This document shows positions 26,655-34,587 of a stretch of DNA of 46,407 nt, piece after piece; the stretch's first letter is position 1; each line of letters begins with the position of its first letter. The DNA is taken from contig CACMZR010000012.1 in NCBI GenBank assembly GCA_902618245.1, positions 1 to 46,407 of the forward strand, written 5' to 3'. Made by a program: the position numbers and the translations under genes. This stretch comes from an uncultured Bacteroidota bacterium (lineage in GTDB: Bacteria > Bacteroidota > Bacteroidia > Flavobacteriales > Flavobacteriaceae). The notes under the pieces were generated by a model. It had not been told where the DNA came from. It ran no database searches and was given only the letters and a program-made list of their open reading frames with translations.

Positions 26655-27325
26655 ATTACCCAGCATAATGATAATCCATCTCTAAAGGGAAGCAATAAGG
26701 TTTTAATTCTAGAGTCTTTTTTTAGTTTGTCATTGTATTTCTGAAGTGCCATTGTACTCTCATCATTGGAGTCAGCTTTATTAATTACTTTTCCGTCCCA
26801 CATAACATTATCGGAAATGATTAAACTACCAGGTTGAGTTTTATTAAAAACTTGTTCGAAATAATTGATGTAATTGATTTTATCAGCATCAATAAAAACT
26901 AAATCGAAAGGGCCATCAATTTTTGGTATTATTTCTAAAGCATTCCCAAGATGAGAATGAATTTTATTCTTATATATACTTTTATTAAAATATTTTTTTT
27001 GAATTAAAACCAGTTCCTCATTATGATCTATTGTATGAAGTTCTCCATTTTCACCAAGACCCTCAGCTAAACATAATGAAGAATATCCTGTGTAAGTTCC
27101 TATTTCTAGTATTTTTTTAGGTCTTAAAATATTTGAAATAAAACTTAGAAGCCTACCTTGCAAAGGGCTACTCATCATTCTAGGTTGTAAAATTTTTTGA
27201 TGGGTTTCTTTTTCTAGTTCTAACAATAGATCAGGAATTTCGTCACTATTATCTAGTGCATAATTTGTCCATCGCTCATTGAAAAAAAGGTCTATATAAT
27301 CATTCGGATCTTTTAGGTCTTGCAT
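26651..27325 (-). CDS. O-methyltransferase, caffeoyl-CoA OMT-like
   Basis: Class I SAM methyltransferase of the Methyltransf_3 family: motif I LEIGTYTGYSSLCLAEGL, then LHTIDHNEE, FDLVFIDADKINY and IISDNVMWDGKV, and PFRDGLSL at the C terminus. The start at 27325 fits homologues, whose sequence begins close to the YIDLFF segment; a frame extending to 27373 would read through the upstream flavin-reductase gene. It overlaps that gene's stop by 26 nt. The substrate is unknown. Confidence 0.88.
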   Translation of the reverse strand: MQDLKDPNDYIDLFFNERWTNYALDNSDEIPDLLLELEKETHQKILQPRMMSSPLQGRLLSFISNILRPKKILEIGTYTGYSSLCLAEGLGENGELHTIDHNEELVLIQKKYFNKSIYKNKIHSHLGNALEIIPKIDGPFDLVFIDADKINYINYFEQVFNKTQPGSLIISDNVMWDGKVINKADSNDESTMALQKYNDKLKKDSRIKTLLLPFRDGLSLCWVI

Positions 27326-27923
27326 ATTTGAATCTACTAAGAAGTTTAGTTTCGGAATAGCCATCCAAACCATTAATTGTTACAATACCCGCTTTGTCAA
27401 GTTGAACCCAACCATCATCTAAAAGTAAAGTTTGAGAAACATAAATATGTTCAATACTAGCTACAATTAATATAGTATCGTTTTCCTTAATGTGGTATTC
27501 GTTTTTGAAGCTGCAACCCATTTGCAAAGGAGATTCTTTAACAAAAGGAGCCTGCCAGTTTTCTTTTTTTTCTACCTCAAAATTTGTCTTATCAAATTCT
27601 GATATAAAATCTGGATATTTGGCAGAAGTATGATGAGCGTCAGAAATGACTTTTTTTGTTACAGCATTTAATGTAAATATACCTGTTGACTTAATATTAC
27701 TATAAGTGTGCCTTGGAACTGTAGTTGGTCTTAAGATAAAACCTATTAGAGCAGGGTTACTTCCAAGATGAATAACTGAACTGAAAATTGCTAAATTTTC
27801 TTTACCCTCTAGTGATTGAGAACCAATGAGATTTGCTGATTTATATCCAGTTACACTGTTTATTAGATTAAGGCGATAAACTTTGGAAAAATTTTTAAAG
27901 TCACTTGAATTGAAATGATGCAT
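27300..27923 (-). CDS. Flavin reductase family protein (FMN-binding split barrel)
   Basis: A 207-residue flavin-reductase-like protein: NSVTGYKSANLIGS, ENLAIFSSVIHLGSNP, and RPTTVPRHTYSNIKSTGIFTLN give the FMN-binding split-barrel pattern of the flavoredoxin subgroup common in Bacteroidota. It may reduce FMN with NAD(P)H or supply flavin to an oxygenase. No partner oxygenase is seen nearby. It overlaps the downstream O-methyltransferase, so they are co-transcribed. Confidence 0.85.
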   Translation of the reverse strand: MHHFNSSDFKNFSKVYRLNLINSVTGYKSANLIGSQSLEGKENLAIFSSVIHLGSNPALIGFILRPTTVPRHTYSNIKSTGIFTLNAVTKKVISDAHHTSAKYPDFISEFDKTNFEVEKKENWQAPFVKESPLQMGCSFKNEYHIKENDTILIVASIEHIYVSQTLLLDDGWVQLDKAGIVTINGLDGYSETKLLSRFKYARPKRSE

Positions 27924-27960
27924 TAATCAGAAATAAATTTGATTGAACTTTAATGTCAGA

Positions 27961-28167
27961 TTAAGAATTTATTTTTTTATCGAATTTTAAAACAATAAAT
28001 ATTATTATGCTGATAGCAATGACTAAGGAACCTATAAATAAATAATGGTCTGAAATTTGATTTGTTGAAAGGAAACCAGAAATAATCTTTTTATCTAAGA
28101 AAGAAATAAATAAACCAACTGGAATAAGAATTAAAATAATTATTAATGGTTTTGAAAAGTATTTCAT
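27961..28167 (-). CDS. Small membrane protein with two predicted helices
   Basis: This 68-residue ORF begins MKYFSKPLIIILILIPVGL and has two hydrophobic stretches (about residues 7-23 and 42-62) separated by a polar loop, ending KFDKKINS. This helix-loop-helix layout is that of a real inner-membrane protein rather than a random frame, and no competing ORF covers the region. It lies 37 nt upstream of the flavin-reductase gene on the same strand. I do not recognise a family. Confidence 0.6.
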   Translation of the reverse strand: MKYFSKPLIIILILIPVGLFISFLDKKIISGFLSTNQISDHYLFIGSLVIAISIIIFIVLKFDKKINS

Positions 28168-28233
28168 TGTTTATTTTTTAGATGCTAAATACTATAGTTT
28201 TCATAAATTTAGTGAAAATATCAAAAGATAAAC

Positions 28234-28662
28234 TTGATGAATACAATTAACATTTTTGTATGCATGTTGGCAATATTTTTCTACCAAAACCAAGATGTTC
28301 AGGGCTTGTGGATTACAGAAGATGATGAAACAGGAAAGAAAAAATCTGAGGTTTTAATTTATAAAGAGGGAAATAAAGTCTATGGAAAAATAATTAATCT
28401 CATATTACCCGAAGATAAAGGTAAACTTTGCCTTAAGTGTAAAGGTGAAAATAAAAATAAACCTATAGAAGGACTTGTGATTTTAAAAGACTTAATTTTG
28501 GAGGACGATACATGGGATAGTGGTACAATTTTAGACCCAAAATCTGGAAAAATTTACGACTGTTATATTTCACTTGAAGACGACAATACACTCAAAGTAA
28601 GAGGCTTTTTAGGATTTTCTCTTTTAGGTAGAACACAGATTTGGAAGCGCAAACTTGATTAG
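28234..28662 (+). CDS. DUF2147 domain protein, exported
   Basis: A leader peptide (about residues 1-18) is followed by the DUF2147 pattern: QGLWITEDDETGKKKSEV near the start, GKIINL, a CxxC pair in LCLKCKG, TWDSGTILDPKSGKIYDC, and LKVRGFLGFSLLGRTQIW at the C terminus. The fold is a lipocalin-like barrel of unknown function that is widespread in Bacteroidota and Proteobacteria. The CxxC pair is a common feature of the family, not an oddity. Confidence 0.88.
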   Translation: MMNTINIFVCMLAIFFYQNQDVQGLWITEDDETGKKKSEVLIYKEGNKVYGKIINLILPEDKGKLCLKCKGENKNKPIEGLVILKDLILEDDTWDSGTILDPKSGKIYDCYISLEDDNTLKVRGFLGFSLLGRTQIWKRKLD

Positions 28663-28748
28663 TTCTATTTAAGAGTTATATATGATTAGCAAAAAGTTTT
28701 GTTATTCTTATTTGTATATTGTTAATTGTTAATCAAAAACCAAATATT

Positions 28749-29174
28749 ATGAATGAATTTGAAATTTTTCAAAATGCAAACTTAAACTTTATAAATAATG
28801 CTATTTATCTTTTATGTGTTATTATAATGACTGCTTTAGCATTTTATCTAATTAGAAGAACCAGAGAATTAAATTTACCTACTTATGCGAAAGGTGTAAT
28901 GACTTTGTTTTGCGTTTGTGTAATCTTTTTTGGCTTACAAGTATCGTCTTACCTAGTTTTAGCTCAAAAGGGGATGTCTTTACAATTATCTGAATTGCAA
29001 AATTCCGGTGTAGAATTGTCTTCAAGTGCAATAGCTACTATAGAACGTTATGGGCATACTGCCGATATGGGTCCTGTAAGTTTGGCTCCAGACTTACCCT
29101 CAATTGTTATTTGGGCAACAATCGGCTTCATGTTTATTGGTGGAATTTGGTTTAAATATCCTAATCAGAAATAG
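28749..29174 (+). CDS. Unrecognised membrane protein with three predicted helices
   Basis: Starting at ATG 28749, this 141-residue protein has hydrophobic segments at about residues 14-34, 51-75 and 114-132, the last followed by FKYPNQK. A serine-rich loop precedes the third helix. I do not recognise the family. An upstream in-frame TTG at 28719 would add ten residues but gives no better N terminus. A strong terminator hairpin follows the stop, supporting a real transcribed gene. Confidence 0.65.
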   Translation: MNEFEIFQNANLNFINNAIYLLCVIIMTALAFYLIRRTRELNLPTYAKGVMTLFCVCVIFFGLQVSSYLVLAQKGMSLQLSELQNSGVELSSSAIATIERYGHTADMGPVSLAPDLPSIVIWATIGFMFIGGIWFKYPNQK

Positions 29175-29180
29175 TATTTA

Positions 29181-29206
29181 AAACCCTTCATATTCAGGGT
29201 TTTTAT
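29181..29206 (+). terminator. Rho-independent terminator
   Basis: AAACCCT (29181-29187) and AGGGTTT (29196-29202) form a 7-bp stem with an 8-nt loop, followed immediately by TTT. It lies directly after the three-helix membrane protein gene. Confidence 0.8.
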
Positions 29207-29241
29207 TTACGTCGTATATTTATGAATATTTTAATTTTTAG

Positions 29242-29748
29242 GTGATTTCACAATTAAGTAAATTTTCCACAAGCTCCGAAATATTAATTAATTCGAAGGT
29301 AGACAAAGTGTGGACTCTCTTAACAAAAACCTCGCATTTAGAATTAGTTCATCCATTTTGTAAATCACACAAAAAATTAGTTTGGGATGATAAAAATAAA
29401 ATAGATCAACTTACTTATATAAATGGATTAACATATGAGCGTAATTTCTACAATTTTGAAAAAAATAAGGGGTTTAAATTAATGATTGGAAAAAAAGACG
29501 GGAAGAAGTCTAGAGTAGTTTGGAGATTAAATCCTTTAAATGAAAAAACATATCTATCAATTAGAGTCACCCCTTATATCTCTGAAAAATATCATTTAAT
29601 TACATATAATTTTTTATTAATATTTTACATTCTCCCTTTACTAAAAAAGTATTTAAATAGTGTTACCAAAGGGATTAAATATTATTTGGAAGAAGGGCTT
29701 TCAGTAAAACAAAATCAGTTTGGAAAACATAAATGGTTTTCTAGCTAG
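29242..29748 (+). CDS. SRPBCC/START-like protein
   Basis: The 168-residue protein begins at GTG 29242. The early part (SEILINSKVDKVWTLLT, HPFCKSHKKLVWDD) resembles the polyketide-cyclase/START-like (SRPBCC) fold that binds hydrophobic ligands, but identity is weak by eye. A hydrophobic stretch near residues 120-140 (NFLLIFYILPLLKKYL) could be a membrane-associated helix. The 3' end overlaps the convergent M1 peptidase gene by 8 nt. Ligand and role are unknown. Confidence 0.55.
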   Translation: MISQLSKFSTSSEILINSKVDKVWTLLTKTSHLELVHPFCKSHKKLVWDDKNKIDQLTYINGLTYERNFYNFEKNKGFKLMIGKKDGKKSRVVWRLNPLNEKTYLSIRVTPYISEKYHLITYNFLLIFYILPLLKKYLNSVTKGIKYYLEEGLSVKQNQFGKHKWFSS

Positions 29749-31435
29749 ATTTTATTTTTTTTAGTGTATGGTTTTTCAATACCCACATGTTAGGATCAAT
29801 AATAACATTCAATGGCTCTTTATCAGCCTTAATCTTGTACAATCTATTTAATTGTTTTAGATTAATTTTTTCAATTTTATATTCATTTTCACCATAATCA
29901 ATACCAATTTCGATAGGCATTTCAATTATAACATTGCCTTTTTGAACTTGTTTAAGTTCTAGAGTAATTTCTTTCAGATTTTTTTCATATTTCCAAACCC
30001 CATCTAAAACTAAGTTACCTGGTTTATAAAGCCACTGATCAAAAAACTTAGTTAAATCTTTTCCTGAGATCTCCTCCATAATAGTTTTGAAATCTTTTGT
30101 TGATGCATTTAAATCTTTATATTTTAAGTAATATGCTCTTATCCCTTTCCAAAATATTTTTGTGCCGAGGAGTCCTCTCAACATATGCAATATCCAGCTG
30201 CCTTTTTGGTACGTTTGGACACTGGTAACATCTTTCATGTCCTTTAAATCATTGTGTATAACAGTATAATTAGGATATTTTTTATGAAAATTATCAACTG
30301 TTTTTTTACTAGATTTTAATCCTTTAATAAATTCATCTCGACCATATTCATGTTCGATAAATAATAATGTAAAATAAGTAGCAAAACCTTCACTAAGCCA
30401 AATATCGTCCCAACTAAATTCTGTAACAGAATTACCAAACCATTGATGTGCTATCTCATGAATAATTACATTTCTCCATCTTTCATTTCTGTCTCCTACA
30501 ACAGATTTATCACTATACAAAATAGCTGATGCTGCCTCCATACCTCCACTAACACTGTTGGACTGAACATTTGCTAGTTTTTCATATGAAAATGGACCTA
30601 TATTGTTTTCATAAAACTCAAGGGCATTTTTAGTTGGATTTGAATAATCGTAAAAACCAGCATCTCTATCTTGTTTAAAAACCCAAGTTTGAAGTGATTT
30701 ACCTTTAAATTCATCAAAATATTGAATAGCAAATTCTGCAACACCCAAGACATAGAGCCATGGGGCAATAGGAACTGATTGTTTCCAATGAGTTAGTAAT
30801 TTATTGCCATCTAAATGTGTCTCTTCAATTTTTAAACCATTTGAAATTACTTGATAATGGTCTGGAGCTGTTACTACGAATTCACATTTAGCTTTATCAG
30901 ATGGATGATCAATTAATGCAAGCCAATGTCTTGCTCTGTTTGGCCAATTATCACTAAAAAAAGTTCTATCACCATATTTATTATCTCCTATATAGAGTCC
31001 CTCTTCTGGTATTCCTCTATAAATGATTTTAAACTGAACCCTATCATTTTTTTTTGACGCAGTATTTAGAAAAATATATAAATTATTATTTTCATGAATA
31101 AACTTTAGTTTTTTATTATTAGATAATAAATCAATAACCTTCATGCCTTTTCCATTACTTTCATTTGATGCATTAACTAAATCCAATCTTATTTTCTTTA
31201 TACCATTTTCTTTAAATCGAAGATCAATAATTTCTTCACAGAAAATTTCATCTTTTTCATCAGATAAGGTGATGTTAAAAACGTAATTCAAAACATCTAT
31301 TTTCTGATTCTTTGGATAGGGGTCAGAGTTCGCATAACAAATGCTGTAAGGAGTTGAAATAACCAAAAACAAAAGCAGAAACAGAGATATAATTTTATTC
31401 AAGATTAGAATAATATGTACTGGTTTATTTTTCAT
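29741..31435 (-). CDS. M1-family aminopeptidase-like metallopeptidase, exported
   Basis: A signal peptide (MKNKPVHIILIL onward, hydrophobic to about residue 32) precedes an M1 beta-saddle domain and the catalytic site HEIAHQWFGN, with the third ligand in WLSEGFATYF 18 residues after the second His. The exopeptidase loop is SGGMEAAS, a GxMEN variant. At about 564 residues it is the compact ERAP/LTA4H-like form lacking the long C-terminal superhelical domain. It differs clearly from the larger M1 protein at 24028, so the two are not recent duplicates. Start at 31435 rather than 31447 gives a normal leader. Confidence 0.92.
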   Translation of the reverse strand: MKNKPVHIILILNKIISLFLLLFLVISTPYSICYANSDPYPKNQKIDVLNYVFNITLSDEKDEIFCEEIIDLRFKENGIKKIRLDLVNASNESNGKGMKVIDLLSNNKKLKFIHENNNLYIFLNTASKKNDRVQFKIIYRGIPEEGLYIGDNKYGDRTFFSDNWPNRARHWLALIDHPSDKAKCEFVVTAPDHYQVISNGLKIEETHLDGNKLLTHWKQSVPIAPWLYVLGVAEFAIQYFDEFKGKSLQTWVFKQDRDAGFYDYSNPTKNALEFYENNIGPFSYEKLANVQSNSVSGGMEAASAILYSDKSVVGDRNERWRNVIIHEIAHQWFGNSVTEFSWDDIWLSEGFATYFTLLFIEHEYGRDEFIKGLKSSKKTVDNFHKKYPNYTVIHNDLKDMKDVTSVQTYQKGSWILHMLRGLLGTKIFWKGIRAYYLKYKDLNASTKDFKTIMEEISGKDLTKFFDQWLYKPGNLVLDGVWKYEKNLKEITLELKQVQKGNVIIEMPIEIGIDYGENEYKIEKINLKQLNRLYKIKADKEPLNVIIDPNMWVLKNHTLKKIKSS

Positions 31436-31507
31436 TCGGAAAGTCAAAATGTTTAGGTTTTAGTAGAATTAAAATAAAGTTAGAATGAATCAAAAAATAA
31501 CAATTTT

Positions 31508-33637
31508 TTATTCACTATTTTTTTCAGTTATTTTAAAAGTAGTTTTTCTGTTTAGACTATGGAAATACTCTGGTCTTTTTGAACATTTAATCTCTTTAAT
31601 TTCAGCATTCGAAATTGATTTTTGTACTTCAGTTAATTTTTCAGTTGCCTTTTCATAAGTATCGAAAATTCCAAGGTTAACTTGGTAGTAAATATTAACT
31701 TTTATTATTTCGACTGATCTAGGATCTAACGATTTTTCTCTTGCAAAATTATCAGCGCTTATTTTATTGCTGAAAAGCCCAACCGCTATAGTAAATTTAT
31801 TTACAGAACTTCCCTCTACCTTATTTTCACCGAAAGCTTTTTCTTCAATTACTGTTTTAAAATTTAGTCTTGTTTTTATATAATTACTTATTGTTTTTGT
31901 TCTTCGCTCACTTAACTTTTGATTATATGTTCTTTTACCTTGACAGTCAGTGAATGAAGAAATTTCAATTTTTAAATTTGGATTATTGTTTAAAATTTCA
32001 GCTATTGAATCTAATCTAGGCATAAATTTCTCTTTCAATTCGTATTTATCAAAATCAAAATATATAGGTTTTAAAACATTCTCGTAGTTTATTGATTTTT
32101 GAAAATTCTTATTTTCTAATGTAACTTTTATTTTGTCAGAGTTTCCAAAATCACTAACAATCCTATAAGAAAAAGAATCTTTCTTAAACTCATTAGAATT
32201 TGGATTATACCAGAAAGTACCATTTGGATTTAAATTTAATTTTCCATTAGTAACATCATTAACTATTGTGACTTTTAATGGGACAAGTTGAGCTAAAGGA
32301 TCATTTTTTTTCATTTTTTCTATATCATTTTTTAAAACGTTACTAGATCCTACTACAAGAGTATCTGTTCCAAAAAAATTGTAAGAATCTTCCTCACCTT
32401 CAATTTTAGGTATAAACTTAAAGGCATATATATCGTCATCACCTTTACCTCCTTTTCTATTAGAACTTATAAATCCAGTTTTGGTTTTTATATCGATTGA
32501 AAAAGATGTATCGTCATATTCTGAATTAAAAGGCTTACTTAAAATATTATTTTCCCAGCGATTATATATTTTATTTGTTGCTAAATAAATATTAAACTTT
32601 TGATTGGAACCTTTATTAGAGGAATAAAAAAGATATTTATCTGAAAAAATGAAGGGAAAAACTTCATCTTTTTCAGTATTGATATCTGGTCCCATATTTG
32701 TTATTTCACCTACAATCTTGTCATCTTCTATCTTAACATAGTAAAGATCCATACCACCATATCCTCCGGGGCGATCACTTGAGAAATATAAAACTTTACC
32801 ATCTGGCGAAATTGTTGGATGAATTGAAGAGTAGTCGTCGAAGTTTAATTCCAAAAGTTTTGGAAGTTCTTTACCAAATTTATCATAGGGAATTTGAAAA
32901 ATTGCTAGTTGAATATTTTTAATTTTTCTAACCTTGTTTGTAGTCCTTGTCAGATATAACATTTTAGTTATAGGGTTTAATGAAATAGGACCGTCTTGGT
33001 AGATAGAATTGAATCTTATATTAAGTTCGTTAGCTGACTTAGTTTTGAATGTTGAGGTATCAATTTCGGTTTTATACAAGTTGTAAATCTGATTTATTGA
33101 TTTAATTTTTTTCCGAATGTATTTTTGATTGCCTAAATAGAAGATTGATCCCTTATCTGGATCAATCATAAATGCACCAAATTCAGATTTTTGAGTATTT
33201 AGGTTTAAATTTAAAACTTCATAATTTTTTGAATTTATACTTGTTTTCAGGTCAGTATTATCATTAATAGGTATTCTTTTAGCCTTTTCAATGTATTCTC
33301 TAACCAGCTGTTTGTTTTCAGGTATCAAGGAGATATAGTCATAATAATCAGCGACATTAGCATAATCTGATTGAACCAGAGGATCTAAAACCTTTGCTGC
33401 TTCTTCAGTCCTTTTTATATTTTTTAATGACTTAGAGTAAATTCTTACAGTATTTGGAAAAAGTGAGTCCTCTATATCAGATAACCTCTTAACAACTTTT
33501 GCAAAATCTTTATTTTCAAAAAAATATTCTGCCCATTGGATATTGTAATTTAAATCCTTGTCAGTTTTATCTGATTTTTCTTGACCCAGACTATAAAAAC
33601 TTATTAAAATTGATATTATAAAAGCTACTTTTTTCAT
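31508..33637 (-). CDS. PD40-cadherin/tandem95-OmpA-SPOR envelope protein of the T9SS type B trio
   Basis: A 709-residue protein with a signal peptide. In order I see: a TPR-like helical region (about 30-130), PD40/WD-like propeller repeats (about 215-410; SPDGKVLYFSSDRPGG, SSNKGSNQKFNIY, SSNRKGGKGDDDIY), a cadherin or tandem-95-like repeat (about 423-518; VTNGKLNLNPNGTFWYNP, DSFSY), an OmpA C-terminal peptidoglycan-binding domain (from about 524; FDFDKYEL, SSFTDCQGKRTYNQKLSERR with the expected Asp and Arg), and a SPOR-like segment (about 613-690; FTIAVGLFSNKISADNF). PD40-OmpA proteins commonly sit beside PorP/SprF genes. The inserted cadherin-like repeat and terminal SPOR are less usual. It starts 2 nt after the PorP stop. 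Confidence 0.88.
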   Translation of the reverse strand: MKKVAFIISILISFYSLGQEKSDKTDKDLNYNIQWAEYFFENKDFAKVVKRLSDIEDSLFPNTVRIYSKSLKNIKRTEEAAKVLDPLVQSDYANVADYYDYISLIPENKQLVREYIEKAKRIPINDNTDLKTSINSKNYEVLNLNLNTQKSEFGAFMIDPDKGSIFYLGNQKYIRKKIKSINQIYNLYKTEIDTSTFKTKSANELNIRFNSIYQDGPISLNPITKMLYLTRTTNKVRKIKNIQLAIFQIPYDKFGKELPKLLELNFDDYSSIHPTISPDGKVLYFSSDRPGGYGGMDLYYVKIEDDKIVGEITNMGPDINTEKDEVFPFIFSDKYLFYSSNKGSNQKFNIYLATNKIYNRWENNILSKPFNSEYDDTSFSIDIKTKTGFISSNRKGGKGDDDIYAFKFIPKIEGEEDSYNFFGTDTLVVGSSNVLKNDIEKMKKNDPLAQLVPLKVTIVNDVTNGKLNLNPNGTFWYNPNSNEFKKDSFSYRIVSDFGNSDKIKVTLENKNFQKSINYENVLKPIYFDFDKYELKEKFMPRLDSIAEILNNNPNLKIEISSFTDCQGKRTYNQKLSERRTKTISNYIKTRLNFKTVIEEKAFGENKVEGSSVNKFTIAVGLFSNKISADNFAREKSLDPRSVEIIKVNIYYQVNLGIFDTYEKATEKLTEVQKSISNAEIKEIKCSKRPEYFHSLNRKTTFKITEKNSE

Positions 33638-33639
33638 GA

Positions 33640-34587
33640 TTAGAAAATTCTAGGGGATCTTAGCACACCGAATGCTCTTGGATTAAATTCGTAACGGAGT
33701 AGAAACTCGTGAGAATAAGTATCTGTAAAATTTCTTATCCCAATTGAATTTGAAAACACATAACCAACACTAAAACTGTTGCTAATGTGAATTCCTGCAA
33801 TAAGACCAACACCGGCTCCCGATTGAATGACATCATTTGATATGCTCACAAGGTTTTTTAACTGAGGACCAAGCCATATAGATTTGTTAAAGTAGAGTAA
33901 AGTGCTGAAATCATAAGAAATAGGACTTCTACTTGTAAATTTTAGCAAAAGACTTGGCTTTAATTCAATGGAATTAGATAATGATATTAAACCACCGGTA
34001 ATAAAGTAGTTGTGTCGGATTAAAAAATATTTTTCATCTTGAATCATTCTAGGTATTGAATATCCAAAATAGAACCTTGGTGTGTGATAGTAAAACCCAA
34101 AACCAATATTCGGTTCTAATGATTCAGGGATATCATTTGTATATAGAGTATAATCTTGCTGTTGTTGTGGGGAGAGTATATCACTATTAAAATCGAAAAG
34201 TGAGGCTGACAACTTTAAACCAAGGCCTAAATAATGTTTTTTATCGTTCAATTTTAGTTGATAAGCTAGATCTGCTGCAAACTGTGAGCTTTCTAATGGA
34301 CCAATCCGATCAACAAGACCAGTTAAGGAAAAACCAAGATTTTTATTATTTCTAGAGCCGTTATATGCAAAGCTGTGAGTTACAGGAGCTCCCTCAAAAC
34401 CAACCCATTGGGATCTGGATAAAAATGTAAATGATGAATAGTTTTTTGAACCAGCGTAACCTGCATTAAAACTTTGGTGATTAAACATATACATGTTAAA
34501 ACTTGATTCTTGCTGACTAAAAATAACCAAAGGAAGCATCAAAAAAATTGAGCTAAAATATCTTAATATTTTTTTTCTCTTTATCAT
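33640..34587 (-). CDS. PorP/SprF-family T9SS outer-membrane protein
   Basis: The 315-residue protein has a signal peptide and an outer-membrane beta-barrel of the PorP/SprF family: FNMYMFNHQSFNAGYAG at the N terminus, FLSRSQWVGFEGAP, KNLGFSLTGLVDRIGP, HYLGLGLKLSASLFDF and the C-terminal strand HEFLLRYEF. In flavobacteria such proteins (SprF for SprB) are needed for secretion and surface attachment of the type B cargo encoded next to them. Its start codon overlaps the stop of the giant cargo gene by 4 nt, so partner assignment is strong. Confidence 0.92.
   Translation of the reverse strand: MIKRKKILRYFSSIFLMLPLVIFSQQESSFNMYMFNHQSFNAGYAGSKNYSSFTFLSRSQWVGFEGAPVTHSFAYNGSRNNKNLGFSLTGLVDRIGPLESSQFAADLAYQLKLNDKKHYLGLGLKLSASLFDFNSDILSPQQQQDYTLYTNDIPESLEPNIGFGFYYHTPRFYFGYSIPRMIQDEKYFLIRHNYFITGGLISLSNSIELKPSLLLKFTSRSPISYDFSTLLYFNKSIWLGPQLKNLVSISNDVIQSGAGVGLIAGIHISNSFSVGYVFSNSIGIRNFTDTYSHEFLLRYEFNPRAFGVLRSPRIF

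Noticed and set aside
28425-28445. CxxC pair in the DUF2147 protein as a possible redox or metal site
   Set aside because: The pair recurs in many DUF2147 members and there is no thioredoxin-like context.
24028-31435. The two M1 peptidases as a recent tandem duplication
   Set aside because: They differ in length, domain layout and GxMEN variant and are on opposite strands; they belong to different M1 subgroups.
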